Shown here one piece after another: positions 39,601 through 47,659 of a stretch of DNA of 64,000 bases; within the stretch, counting starts at the first letter, position 1, and every line of letters starts with the position of its first letter. The stretch comes from Hydrogenovibrio crunogenus (GTDB lineage: Bacteria > Pseudomonadota > Gammaproteobacteria > Thiomicrospirales > Thiomicrospiraceae). The stretch covers positions 1,178,001 through 1,242,000 of the forward strand of contig NZ_CP032096.1 of NCBI RefSeq assembly GCF_004786015.1. Direction: 5' to 3'. The notes beneath the pieces are model-generated. The model saw only the letters and a program-made list of their open reading frames with translations. It searched no databases and was not told the DNA's origin. The position numbers were made by a program, and so were the translations under genes.

Positions 39601-40120
39601 ACTGCGGCCCGAAAAGTGGAATAAAAAATGGGCAGCGGGTCTGATTGTGGAAGCACGCAATAAAGTCACTAGAAACGGGAGTCGAATGGGCTTTCTTGCG
39701 ATAGATGACCAAACAGCACGTTTGGACGTGGTGTTAAGACCGGCTGTGTTTGAGGCTTGTCGTGACATTTTAATTCCAGATACCGTTATTCTGGTTTATG
39801 GTGAGGTAGCGGAAGATACCTTTAATGGCGGTATTAAGCTGGATGCCGAGCAAGTTGTGACATTAGCAGAATCCAGAGCAGAAAAAGCCAGAGCGATAAA
39901 ACTTTTCGCAGACGACTCTTTGGCTGTCAATCGAATTCAAGAATTATCAACCGTGCTGACGCATTACTCTTCGGAAGAAGGGTTGCCACTTGTGATTGAT
40001 TATCAAAATGGTGACGCACGCGCGCAAATGATTACGGAAGACGGGGTGACTTTCTTTCCTGATGATGAGCTGTTAGAGGTTTTGAGAGGAAATGGATGGC
40101 GTCCTGAGGTGGTTATTTAA
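36644..40120 (+). CDS. dnaE: DNA polymerase III alpha subunit
   Basis: Replicative polymerase catalytic subunit of 1158 aa (1160 in E. coli). The N-terminal PHP domain begins FVHLHVHSEYSVVDSTI. The Pol III palm contains the metal-binding aspartates in PDFDVDFCMERRDEVIDYV and the GPGRGSGAGSLVAYAL motif. The fingers region has GVFQLESSGM and YGVILYQEQVMQIAQVLAGY. A helix-hairpin-helix (YGLGAIKGVGESAL) and an OB domain follow. The residual PHP here has HLHVHSE, as in E. coli where the PHP is inactive. It is a single gene divergent from aat. Confidence 0.98.
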   Translation: MSQFVHLHVHSEYSVVDSTIRVKSAISLAQKSQQPALALTDQMNMFALVKFYTAAMDAGIKPIIGSDLLIEAEDGNVFTVVCLCQNDQGYLNLSHLISMAYLKNQKVVQNDMKALIKQEWLAEFNEGLIILSGGKDGDVGQAILAEKPNLAAKRVSWWASYFPDRFYLELIRTGRNKEELYIAGAVDVAQRYELPVVATNDIRFEQAEDFDAHEVRVCIHDGYILDDPNRPKRYSEEQYYRSSEEMVELFEDIPEAIENTVEIAKRCNVSLTLGTYFLPDFPVPEGLTLDEYFILESQKGLDERLNFLFGDLPSDAFTEKRKAYDDRLKFELDIITQMGFPGYFFIVADFIQWGKNHQVPVGPGRGSGAGSLVAYALKITDLDPLEYDLLFERFLNPERVSMPDFDVDFCMERRDEVIDYVAREYGQDHVSQIVTFGTMAAKAVVRDVGRVLGNGYGMVDSIAKLIPNDLGIKLQGALDQEEQLQERYDNEEDVRLLIDLALKLEGTVRNTGKHAGGVVIGPKPLDHFCPVLCEPDGSSVVTQLDKNDVETAGLVKFDFLGLRTLTIIDWALHFINEGKQQGEEGFVEIERIPLDDAETFDLIKTGKTTGVFQLESSGMQNLIVRLRPDCFEDIIALVALFRPGPLESGMVDNFIARKHGKEKVSYPDAQYQHDSLKTILEPTYGVILYQEQVMQIAQVLAGYTLGGADMLRRAMGKKKPEEMAKQRSIFKEGAIKNNVDGDLAMKIFDLVEKFAGYGFNKSHSAAYALVSYQSAWLKTHYPAEFMAAQISSDMDNTDKVVHMVNECYAMGIEVAQPSINEGEIHFKAIRGQKAVRYGLGAIKGVGESALEGIVAERKQNGPYQDLFDFCLRVTRKVNKRVIEALISAGAMDCIHDNRQAMLDSVGMALQKAEQKQKDEEAGQTDLFGDVTSFEAENESKLVDVPEMPEKLRLKGEKDVLGLYMTGHPIEIYREELDKMVEQKLSALRPEKWNKKWAAGLIVEARNKVTRNGSRMGFLAIDDQTARLDVVLRPAVFEACRDILIPDTVILVYGEVAEDTFNGGIKLDAEQVVTLAESRAEKARAIKLFADDSLAVNRIQELSTVLTHYSSEEGLPLVIDYQNGDARAQMITEDGVTFFPDDELLEVLRGNGWRPEVVI

Positions 40121-40311
40121 CCACTGACCCCTTTAAAATCATGGATGATTTTATATAAGCAATACAGGCTATTTTGTCTTAACGGTTTGTTATAAAGTTT
40201 TTTTATTCCTAATGCAGGTGTATAACCTATAGAATATAGAAAACTCGACGAACGGTTCTGGTAAGAGCGTTTAATTTTACTGAGAAAACAATTGTCAAAT
40301 AGGAGACATGA

Positions 40312-42273
40312 ATGTCTAACAACATTGAATCGGTCTTGCAAGAAGACCGAGTGTTCAAACCTACCGAAGCCTTTAAGAAACAGGCGAATATTACTGAAGA
40401 AAAATATCAGCAATTGAAGAAAAAGGCCTCTGAAGACTATGAGGGTTTTTGGTCTGATCTGGCCAAAGAAAAACTGAGTTGGTCTAAAGACTTTACGGTT
40501 GGGTTGGATGACTCAAACCCTCCTTTTTATAAATGGTTTTCAGATGGTGAGTTGAACGCTTCTTACAATTGTATTGATCGCCATCTGGCGGAGAAAGAAG
40601 ACAAGTTAGCGATTATTTTTGAAGCGGATGATGGTTCCGTAGAGCAATATACTTATAAGGATTTACATGATGAAGTATGTCGCTTAGCAAATGCATTGAC
40701 AGCACAGGGGGTTGAAAAAGGGGATCGTGTGGTGATTTACATGCCGATGATTCCTCAAGCCGTATTTGCGATGCAGGCCTGTGCTCGTATCGGTGCGATT
40801 CATTCAATTGTGTTTGGTGGTTTCTCTGCAGAAGCTTTGCGTGATCGTATTGAAGATGCCGGCGCCAAAATGGTCATTACCGCAAATGCCGGTCGTCGCG
40901 GTGGTAAATCTGTTCCCTTGAAAGGCGCGGTAGACGAAGCACTTGAAAAAGGCGGCGATTCGGTTCGTAAAGTCATTGTTTATAAGCGTACGGACGATGA
41001 CGTTAAGATGAAAGACGATCGTGACATCTCATGGCACGATGCAGTGGCCGGCATGAGTAACTACCATGATGCCGTGATGGTGAATGCGGAACACCCTTTA
41101 TTTTTACTTTACACTTCAGGTTCAACAGGGAAGCCGAAAGGTATTCAGCACAGTACAGGGGGATACCTGTTAAATGCTCATCTAACTAATGAGTGGGTTT
41201 TTGACTTAAAAGACAGTGATGTTTTTTGGTGTACTGCTGATGTAGGCTGGATTACGGGTCATACTTATGTGGCTTATGGCCCGTTATCCATGGGAATGAC
41301 CATGCTGATGTTCGAAGGTGTACCAACCTACCCTGATGCTGGACGTTTCTGGCAAATTTGTCAGGATCATGGTGTTACGGTGTTCTATACCGCTCCAACC
41401 GCCATTCGCGCATTGATGAAGTTTGGGGATGACTTACCGAAACAATATGATTTGTCTAAATTAAGACTGTTGGGAACGGTCGGAGAACCGATCAATCCAG
41501 AAGCGTGGATGTGGTATCACGAAGTGATTGGTCGTGGAGAGTGCCCAATTATGGATACTTGGTGGCAAACTGAAACGGGTGCCCATATGATAGCGCCTAT
41601 TCCAGGTGTGACCGACTTGAAACCGGGCTCTTGTACGAAACCATTGCCTGGAATTGATGCCCATATCGTGGATGAAGAAGGCAAAGAACTCACCCATGGT
41701 GAAGGCGGCTATTTGGTTATTCGTAAACCTTGGCCTTCAATGGTTAGAACCATTTGGGGGGATGATGAGCGTTTTGTCGATACGTATTTCGCGATGTTCA
41801 AAAATAAATATTATGTCGTTGGTGACAGCGCACATTTAGATACAGATGGCAATTTCTGGATCATGGGACGTATTGATGATGTATTGAATGTATCCGGTCA
41901 CCGTTTGGGGACGATGGAAATTGAATCTGCATTGGTGTCGCATGAAAAAGTAGCTGAGGCAGCTGTGGTTGGTAAACCGCATGATGTTAAAGGGGAATCC
42001 GTTTTCGCATTTGTTGTACTGAATCAGGAAATTCCAGAAGGGGATGCGCGTCTAGCATTGGTGCAAGAGCTACGTAATCACGTTGCAAAAGAAATTGGAC
42101 CGATTGCCAAACCTGATGATATTCGTTTCGGTTCAAATTTACCGAAAACTCGATCCGGTAAAATTATGCGCCGTCTGTTAAGAAGTATTGCCAAAGGAGA
42201 GGAGATTACATCAGATACCTCTACTTTGGAAGACCCGAGCATTTTGGACCAGTTTATGCAGCCGAATAAATAA
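40312..42273 (+). CDS. acs: Acetyl-coenzyme A synthetase
   Basis: AMP-forming ligase that turns acetate, ATP and CoA into acetyl-CoA. Length 653 aa. The ANL-family P-loop [20 protein letters not shown], then [14 protein letters not shown], the acetate-site [10 protein letters not shown] and the acetylatable lysine in [12 protein letters not shown] are all present. AGGAGA precedes the ATG. It is followed by the acetate permease pair, which defines an acetate-uptake module. A structured spacer (42299-42380) lies between. Confidence 0.97.
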   Translation: MSNNIESVLQEDRVFKPTEAFKKQANITEEKYQQLKKKASEDYEGFWSDLAKEKLSWSKDFTVGLDDSNPPFYKWFSDGELNASYNCIDRHLAEKEDKLAIIFEADDGSVEQYTYKDLHDEVCRLANALTAQGVEKGDRVVIYMPMIPQAVFAMQACARIGAIHSIVFGGFSAEALRDRIEDAGAKMVITANAGRRGGKSVPLKGAVDEALEKGGDSVRKVIVYKRTDDDVKMKDDRDISWHDAVAGMSNYHDAVMVNAEHPLFLLYTSGSTGKPKGIQHSTGGYLLNAHLTNEWVFDLKDSDVFWCTADVGWITGHTYVAYGPLSMGMTMLMFEGVPTYPDAGRFWQICQDHGVTVFYTAPTAIRALMKFGDDLPKQYDLSKLRLLGTVGEPINPEAWMWYHEVIGRGECPIMDTWWQTETGAHMIAPIPGVTDLKPGSCTKPLPGIDAHIVDEEGKELTHGEGGYLVIRKPWPSMVRTIWGDDERFVDTYFAMFKNKYYVVGDSAHLDTDGNFWIMGRIDDVLNVSGHRLGTMEIESALVSHEKVAEAAVVGKPHDVKGESVFAFVVLNQEIPEGDARLALVQELRNHVAKEIGPIAKPDDIRFGSNLPKTRSGKIMRRLLRSIAKGEEITSDTSTLEDPSILDQFMQPNK

Positions 42274-42298
42274 GATAGGCATTATAAACTGCACCAGA

Positions 42299-42380
42299 AT
42301 TATTAAAGCCGCAAAGGGATAGAGATAATGCTCTAGACCTGCAGGCTTTAATAATATTTATGGCTCGTTTAAGAGTCATA
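42299..42380 (+). promoter_or_regulatory. Structured acs-DUF485 spacer
   Basis: Perfect 12-bp arms ATTATTAAAGCC (42299-42310) and GGCTTTAATAAT (42344-42355) enclose a small inner hairpin TAGAG/CTCTA. A second stem TATGGCTC/GAGTCATA (with one G-U) follows at about 42359-42380. There is no T-run, so it may be an mRNA-processing or stability element rather than a terminator. Confidence 0.45.
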
Positions 42381-42442
42381 TTTTAAAGAACTTAACCGTA
42401 AAATAAATATAAGTGATGCTACGGTTGGGGATTAACTATCAT

Positions 42443-42448
42443 AGGAGG
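42443..42448 (+). promoter_or_regulatory. Ribosome-binding site that sets a TTG start
   Basis: AGGAGG six bases before TTG (42455-42457) fixes the start of the DUF485 gene. The longer frame from 42413 begins inside the leader and has no comparable site. Confidence 0.85.
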
Positions 42449-42454
42449 AAGGCT

Positions 42455-42760
42455 TTGGAACAGTCTAAAATTGAGAAGATCAAGAATCTTCCAGAATATC
42501 AACAGCTTGTTAAAGAGCGTACCGCACTGGCGTGGGGACTTTCTTTAGCAATGTTGGTGGTTTATTACGGTTACATTTTGCTTTTAGCATTTGATCCGGC
42601 ATTTTTTACAACCATTGTTAGCGGTAGCTATGTCTCAATTGGGTTTCCAGTTGGGGTCGCAATCATTATTTTTGCATTCTTATTAACGGGATACTACGTT
42701 AAGAAGGCGAATGCGGATTTTGATGAATTAACTGCTAAAATTAAAAAAGAGGTTGAATAA
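42455..42760 (+). CDS. DUF485 membrane protein, acetate-permease partner
   Basis: A 101-aa protein with two transmembrane helices (about residues 28-48 and 60-82) and a cytoplasmic N-terminus [20 protein letters not shown] typical of DUF485 (YjcH). This family is almost always encoded just before ActP-type symporters, as here. The TTG start is chosen from the ideal AGGAGG. Its stop overlaps the symporter ATG (TAATG). Confidence 0.88.
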   Translation: MEQSKIEKIKNLPEYQQLVKERTALAWGLSLAMLVVYYGYILLLAFDPAFFTTIVSGSYVSIGFPVGVAIIIFAFLLTGYYVKKANADFDELTAKIKKEVE

Positions 42761-44418
42761 TGAAATTCGGATTTAAACAGTTATTAGCCTTAATGGTTAT
42801 GATTGCAGCTCCAATCACTGCTTATGCAGCTGGGATTGATGTTGCAGCGCCTGTTGAAAAAGTCACCAATTGGTCGGCTATTTCAATGTTTGTTATCTTT
42901 GTAGGGGCGACTTTGTATATCACCTACTGGGCAGCCCAAAGAACCAAGTCTGCTAAAGATTTTTATGCTGCCGGTGGTGGTATTACAGGTCTTCAAAATG
43001 GTTTGGCGATTGCCGGTGACTATATGTCTGCCGCGTCTTTCCTTGGGATTACAGGGATGGTTTACCTAAAAGGGTATGATGGTTTGATTTTTGCCATTGG
43101 TTTCCTTGTTGGTTGGCCGATTATCCTTTTCTTGATGTCTGAACGTCTAAGAAACCTAGGGAAATTTACCTTTGCGGATGTGGCAGCTTATCGCTTCCAG
43201 CAAACACCTATTCGTGTTTTAGCGGCCTTTGGTGGGATTGCAGTTGTTATTCTGTATCTGATCGCACAAATGGTAGGTGCAGGTAAGTTAATCGAGCTTT
43301 TGTTTGGTTTAGATTTCAATTACGCCGTTGTCATGGTCGGTATCTTGATTATTGCTTACGTTTCATTTGGTGGGATGTTGGCAACGACTTGGGTACAAAT
43401 CATCAAGGCGGTTCTGTTACTGTCGGGTGCAACCTTTATTGCCGTTGCGGTCATGTATAACATGGGATTCAGCTTTGAAACCTTGTTTAAAACAGCCGTA
43501 GAAAACCGTGAAAACAACATGGATATCTTGTACTCAGGTGGATTTGTTTCTGATCCAATTAACGCGATTTCATTAGGGATTGCCTTGATGTTTGGTACCG
43601 CTGGTTTACCACATATCCTAATGCGATTCTTTACAGTTCCTGACGCAAAAGAAGCCCGTAAGTCGGTATTTTATGCGACCGGTTTCATTGGGTATTTTTA
43701 TATTCTAGCTTTCATCATCGGTTTCGGTGCGATTGCGATGGTGGTTGCGTCTGAGTATATGGATGGTTCTAAGTTAATCGGTGGTAATAATATGGCGGCA
43801 ATTCACTTGTCTCATGTTATTGGTGGTGACTTCTTCCTCGGCTTTATTTCTGCTGTCGCATTTGCCACAATCCTGGCAGTTGTGTCTGGTTTGACACTGG
43901 CAGGTGCTTCTGCGATTTCACATGATATTTATGCGAATGTGATTAATAAAAACGCGACAGAAGAGCAAGAAACTAAAGTTGCAAAAGGTGCGACCTTTGT
44001 GATCGGTGCCTTAGCGATTATCTTCGGGATTGGGTTTAAAGATCAAAACATCGCTTTCGTGGTGGCTTTGGCCTTTACAATCGCAGCTTCGGCTAACTTC
44101 CCAGTGTTGATTATGTCGATGTTCTGGAGCAAGATGACCACACGTGGTGCTGTTATTGGTGGATGGTTAGGGTTAATCTCTGCCGTTGTAATGGTTGTGT
44201 TAGGACCGGTTGTTTGGACGCAAATCCTTGCAATGGGTGACGCAATTGTACCTTACAAGTTCCCAGCATTGTTCACAGTGATCATTGCCTTTGTAGGTAT
44301 CTGGTTCTTCTCTATCACGGATAAATCCGCTAGAGCGAAGCAAGATCTTGAAGGATTTGAAGCTCAGTTTGTGAGATCGCAAACAGGGATCGGCGCTGAA
44401 GGCGCTTCGAACCACTAA
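42760..44418 (+). CDS. actP: Sodium:solute symporter, ActP-like acetate permease
   Basis: A 552-aa SSS-family transporter. It has an N-terminal signal peptide ([18 protein letters not shown]), as in ActP, and about 13 further helices. Family signatures are [35 protein letters not shown] and [20 protein letters not shown]. Together with acs and DUF485 it should import short-chain carboxylates, mainly acetate, with a cation. A terminator follows. The gene symbol is assigned by context. Confidence 0.9.
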   Translation: MKFGFKQLLALMVMIAAPITAYAAGIDVAAPVEKVTNWSAISMFVIFVGATLYITYWAAQRTKSAKDFYAAGGGITGLQNGLAIAGDYMSAASFLGITGMVYLKGYDGLIFAIGFLVGWPIILFLMSERLRNLGKFTFADVAAYRFQQTPIRVLAAFGGIAVVILYLIAQMVGAGKLIELLFGLDFNYAVVMVGILIIAYVSFGGMLATTWVQIIKAVLLLSGATFIAVAVMYNMGFSFETLFKTAVENRENNMDILYSGGFVSDPINAISLGIALMFGTAGLPHILMRFFTVPDAKEARKSVFYATGFIGYFYILAFIIGFGAIAMVVASEYMDGSKLIGGNNMAAIHLSHVIGGDFFLGFISAVAFATILAVVSGLTLAGASAISHDIYANVINKNATEEQETKVAKGATFVIGALAIIFGIGFKDQNIAFVVALAFTIAASANFPVLIMSMFWSKMTTRGAVIGGWLGLISAVVMVVLGPVVWTQILAMGDAIVPYKFPALFTVIIAFVGIWFFSITDKSARAKQDLEGFEAQFVRSQTGIGAEGASNH

Positions 44419-44449
44419 GTTGGTTAAAATTCAAATTTTCAAGTAAGAT

Positions 44450-44476
44450 AAAGGAGGCTTTTTAGCCTCCTTTTTT
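44450..44476 (+). terminator. Terminator after the acetate symporter gene
   Basis: AAAGGAGGCT and AGCCTCCTTT pair around a T-rich loop, followed by a T-run. It separates the acs operon from the cNMP/CBS gene. Confidence 0.9.
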
Positions 44477-44502
44477 GTTTGGGTTTCAGTGAGAGTGACA
44501 TT

Positions 44503-46350
44503 ATGTCTATTCAACAACAGCTAAATTTTTTAAAGCAAGTGGAACCATTTTCTGCTTTGAGCTTGAAAGAATTGACGCACTTAGCTTCTGCTTTGGATGT
44601 AGTGTATTTTCCTTTAAAGACAACGCTTGAGCTATCAAGTCGTGCGTCTTCAAAGCAAAGTACATTTTTATATTTTGTGATTAAAGGTCATATTGCTGAA
44701 TTTGATGAAAGCAATCGTCAACGAGCGGTTTACGGTGCAAATACTTTTTTCGGGGATGGTTTGTTATTAAAAAGAGAATCGTACCTTCGTTATGAAGTGA
44801 TTGAAGAGGCAATTGCTTATCGCTTGCCGCAAGCGGTTTTTCTTGAGTTGATGTCTCAACCCGAGATTCAAGGATTCTTTATCGATGATATCACTGCAAA
44901 ATTGAATCGACTGCATGCACAAATTCAAGCCGAGTCCTCTAGTGAGGCTTTAATGGGAGTTGTTGAAGAAGCGCCGCTACAATCTCTAGTGGAGGTCAAC
45001 GAGTCGACAGGTATTGGAGAGTGTGTGCAAAAGATGCAGCAATACCAAACGGATGCTTGTGTGGTACATTTCAGCGCTTCAAATGAAGTAGGGATAGTCA
45101 CTTCAATTGATTTACTTAATGCGCTGGCATTGGACCACCTTTCTGTCGAGTCGGAGGTCGGAAGCTTGGCGACAGTGCCGATTATATCGGTTCATCAATT
45201 CGATTATTTATTTAATGCACTCCTTAAGATGACGAAGTTTCGAATCAATCGTTTAGTGGTTCGGTCTGATGACGGCTTAGTTGGCGTATTGCACCAGAAA
45301 GATTTAATGGGAATGTTTGCCAACCAGTCTGGCTTGGTGGTGTTGAGTGTTCAGCAAGCGGAAAAGATAGAAGATTTGAAAAGTGTGATTCATCAAATTG
45401 ATGCATTGGTGATCAACTTAAATAACCGGGGTGTGAAAACGCATTATATTGCCAAATTGGTCAATGAGCTGCACCGCAAAATCATGGAAAAAGTGTTTGA
45501 GTTTTTAAAACCTTTTCCAGAACTTGAATCTGGCTGTTTGCTGGTGATGGGCAGTGAAGGGCGTGCTGAGCAAGTGATTAGAACGGATCAGGATAATGCC
45601 TTTATTTTACCGGATTCCGCTAAGAATCTCCCAGGCCTGGTCGATTTTATGCAAGAGTTCACGCATAGCTTAATTGAACTAGGGTTTCCTCCATGTCCCG
45701 GCAATATCATGGTTTCAAACCCTGTATGGTGTCAAACTCTGTCGAATTTAAAGCAACAGCTTAGAGAATGGATGACTCAGCCGACAGCCGATGCTTTTAT
45801 GAATTTATCGATTTTCTTTGATGCTGATGTCGTTCTAGGGGATGAGTCGTTACTCTTAGAAGCCAAGCAAGTTATGTTGACATGGGTGGCCGCGAACCAA
45901 CATTTTCTACCGCATTTTGCCAAGCCCGTGTTGCAGTTTGAGACCCCTATCAGTTTTTTTGGCAAACTGGTCACGGATAAAAAGTCTCACAAATCTCAGA
46001 TTGATCTTAAAAAAGGCGGTGTTTTCCCAATTGTTCACGGTGTTCGATGCCTGGCAATTGAAAAAGGGATTTTGAAAACGAATACCCATTGGCGTATAAA
46101 AGCTTTGATGGAACAAGGTGTTTTAACAGATTCATTTGGTATAGAGCTGGGAGAGACTTTAAATTTTTTAAACACGCTCAGGTTGGAATCGATGGTTGAT
46201 CAAGTGCGACGAAATAAAATGCCGAATAACTTTTTGCAGGTGTCTGACTTAACGCCTATTCAGCAGGATTTATTAAAAGAGGCCTTTAATGTTGTGAATC
46301 GTTTCAAAAAATTGATAGATCATCATTTTAAAGTTTCTGCGGTTTTATAG
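44503..46350 (+). CDS. cNMP-binding/CBS/DUF294 nucleotidyltransferase regulatory protein
   Basis: A 615-aa multidomain protein. A cNMP-binding-type domain (about 15-135) is followed by a CBS pair (about 165-285). The DUF294 nucleotidyltransferase domain has LVMGSEGRAEQVIRTDQDNA, and the DUF294 C-terminal substrate-binding helical domain completes it. The GSxGR and TDQDN residues of an active nucleotidyltransferase are kept, so it might modify a protein partner as GlnD or GlnE do. ATG 44503 is preferred; a TTG at 44479 would start inside the terminator's T-run. It is found next to acs-actP in many Proteobacteria, suggesting a regulatory link. One CCAGGCCTGG (45631-45640) lies within it. Confidence 0.85.
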   Translation: MSIQQQLNFLKQVEPFSALSLKELTHLASALDVVYFPLKTTLELSSRASSKQSTFLYFVIKGHIAEFDESNRQRAVYGANTFFGDGLLLKRESYLRYEVIEEAIAYRLPQAVFLELMSQPEIQGFFIDDITAKLNRLHAQIQAESSSEALMGVVEEAPLQSLVEVNESTGIGECVQKMQQYQTDACVVHFSASNEVGIVTSIDLLNALALDHLSVESEVGSLATVPIISVHQFDYLFNALLKMTKFRINRLVVRSDDGLVGVLHQKDLMGMFANQSGLVVLSVQQAEKIEDLKSVIHQIDALVINLNNRGVKTHYIAKLVNELHRKIMEKVFEFLKPFPELESGCLLVMGSEGRAEQVIRTDQDNAFILPDSAKNLPGLVDFMQEFTHSLIELGFPPCPGNIMVSNPVWCQTLSNLKQQLREWMTQPTADAFMNLSIFFDADVVLGDESLLLEAKQVMLTWVAANQHFLPHFAKPVLQFETPISFFGKLVTDKKSHKSQIDLKKGGVFPIVHGVRCLAIEKGILKTNTHWRIKALMEQGVLTDSFGIELGETLNFLNTLRLESMVDQVRRNKMPNNFLQVSDLTPIQQDLLKEAFNVVNRFKKLIDHHFKVSAVL

Positions 46351-46363
46351 GTTTTTATCATTT

Positions 46364-46987
46364 ATGTTTGAGCGGCTAAAGCAACATTGGAATCGAAATC
46401 GGTTAAAAGATCCGCGCTTTGCATTTTTATTTGATATCGCCTCAGACGATGAAGTTGTTTGTTTTGATTGTGAAACGACAGGGTTAAATCCTCGTAAAGA
46501 CCGGATCGTTTCTTTAAGTGCCATGAAAATTCGCGGAAACGAAATCTTGACGAGTGAGGCATTAAGTTTAACTTTTGCGCAAGAGCAGACAATTTCAGAA
46601 GAGAGTATTAAGATCCACTGGATTCGCAACGAAGATACGAAAGCCGGGTTGAGCCAGCAAGAGGGGATTGAAGCCTTTTTACATTTTATCGGCTCTCGAC
46701 CGTTGGTTGGATATTATTTAGAATTTGATGTTGCGATGGTCAATCAAATTATCAAGCCTTGGCTGGGCATTACATTGCCCAATTCTCAAATTGAAGTGTC
46801 ATCCCGTTATTATGATTATAAAGAAGAGATTATTCCTAAAAAAATCATAGACTTGTCTTTCGAAGCGATTTTAAAGGATTTAGAATTGCCCAATTTAGGT
46901 CAGCATGATGCGTTTAGTGATGCCTTTATGACCAGTCTGATCTATATCAAATTGAAGTCATTAGAAAACTACCAAGGCCTTTATTGA
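46364..46987 (+). CDS. DnaQ-like 3'-5' exonuclease
   Basis: A 207-aa DEDDh-type exonuclease. Exo I is VCFDCETTGLNPRKDRIVSL (the Asp-x-Glu pair), Exo II is VGYYLEFDVAMVNQ, and Exo III contains LGQHDAFSDAFMT (the His and Asp). It is separate from the polymerase epsilon gene and often accompanies the cNMP/CBS/DUF294 gene, from which it is separated here by 13 bases. The role is unknown, perhaps oligonucleotide or signal-nucleotide turnover. The promoter for the next region begins in its last codons. Confidence 0.88.
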   Translation: MFERLKQHWNRNRLKDPRFAFLFDIASDDEVVCFDCETTGLNPRKDRIVSLSAMKIRGNEILTSEALSLTFAQEQTISEESIKIHWIRNEDTKAGLSQQEGIEAFLHFIGSRPLVGYYLEFDVAMVNQIIKPWLGITLPNSQIEVSSRYYDYKEEIIPKKIIDLSFEAILKDLELPNLGQHDAFSDAFMTSLIYIKLKSLENYQGLY

Positions 46988-47012
46988 CATAGACGGGGTT
47001 TGTAGCTATAAT
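46984..47012 (+). promoter_or_regulatory. Consensus sigma-70 promoter ahead of rimP
   Basis: TTGACA (46984-46989), 17-bp spacer, TATAAT (47007-47012): a perfect match in both hexamers at optimal spacing. It overlaps the stop codon of the exonuclease gene. The expected start site is about 47018-47020. Confidence 0.8.
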
Positions 47013-47018
47013 ATTTTC

Positions 47019-47110
47019 AGTTTTTTAAATCTTCATTAAGAGAAAGAAATTGGTTCAAGACTTCTTTCTGCTTAAATTTTAAAAACCCCGTTTTTACGGG
47101 GTTTTTTATT
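47019..47110 (+). ncRNA. Candidate leader RNA/sRNA ending in a terminator before rimP
   Basis: From the predicted start, a stem AGAAAGAA (47041-47048)/TTCTTTCT (47062-47069) is followed by an intrinsic terminator, AAAACCCCGT and ACGGGGTTTT (about 47081-47107) with a T-run. The product would be about 90 nt. It may be an attenuator for rimP-nusA-infB or an independent small RNA. No tRNA-Met gene is present, although metY occupies this place in E. coli. Confidence 0.5.
47081..47107 (+). terminator. Intrinsic terminator/attenuator upstream of rimP
   Basis: A strong GC stem with A-run and T-run stands only about 30 bases before the rimP GTG. Full read-through from the strong upstream promoter is needed for operon expression unless another promoter lies in the gap. 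Confidence 0.85.
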
Positions 47111-47135
47111 TTTTGAATTAAGGAAAGTACCCTCT

Positions 47136-47591
47136 GTGACCTTGGAAGATAAGATTGAAAATTTATTACGACCAACAATTGAAACCATGGGGTTTCAGTT
47201 TTGGGGGTGTGAATATTTGCCTGCTGGGAAACATTCCACTTTAAGAGTTTATATTGATAAAGACGAAGTGGGTGTCACGGTCGATGATTGTGGAAAGGTA
47301 AGTCGTCAGGTGAGCGCGATTATGGATGTAGAAGATCCGATATCGAATGCTTATATGTTAGAAGTGTCCTCTCCTGGGATGGATAGACCTTTGTTTCATC
47401 CAGAGCAATATAAGGCTTATGAAGGTCAAGAGGTTCAAGTCAGAACGTCTAGCCCTGTTATGGGTCGAAAACGCTTTAAAGGTGTCATGTCACAAGTGTC
47501 AGAAAGTGATATTGCCGTTGAAGTTGATGGTGAACTTTACGAGATTCCTTTTAGTTTAATTGACAAAGCCAATGTAGTTCCCCAGTTTTGA
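47136..47591 (+). CDS. rimP: Ribosome maturation factor RimP
   Basis: Assists 30S subunit assembly. Length 151 aa. The N-terminal domain reads IENLLRPTIETMGFQFWGCE and STLRVYIDKDEVGVTVDDCG. The signature YMLEVSSPGMDRPLFHPEQY marks the junction to the C-terminal SH3-like domain. The start is GTG with AAGGAAAG upstream. It is the first gene of the rimP-nusA-infB operon. Confidence 0.96.
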   Translation: MTLEDKIENLLRPTIETMGFQFWGCEYLPAGKHSTLRVYIDKDEVGVTVDDCGKVSRQVSAIMDVEDPISNAYMLEVSSPGMDRPLFHPEQYKAYEGQEVQVRTSSPVMGRKRFKGVMSQVSESDIAVEVDGELYEIPFSLIDKANVVPQF

Positions 47592-47659
47592 TGAATTAAG
47601 CAAAGGGTTTTAACCCTTTAAAGTAAATATAACGTACCCCCTATTTTGAGGAAATAGAA

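Noticed and set aside
44479-44502. TTG start upstream of the cNMP/CBS/DUF294 gene
   Set aside because: It lies directly after the terminator T-run, with no ribosome-binding site; ATG 44503 is a better start.
46988-47135. Expected tRNA-Met gene (metY) upstream of rimP
   Set aside because: No cloverleaf, T-loop or anticodon arm could be found; the region has a promoter, a small hairpin and a terminator instead.
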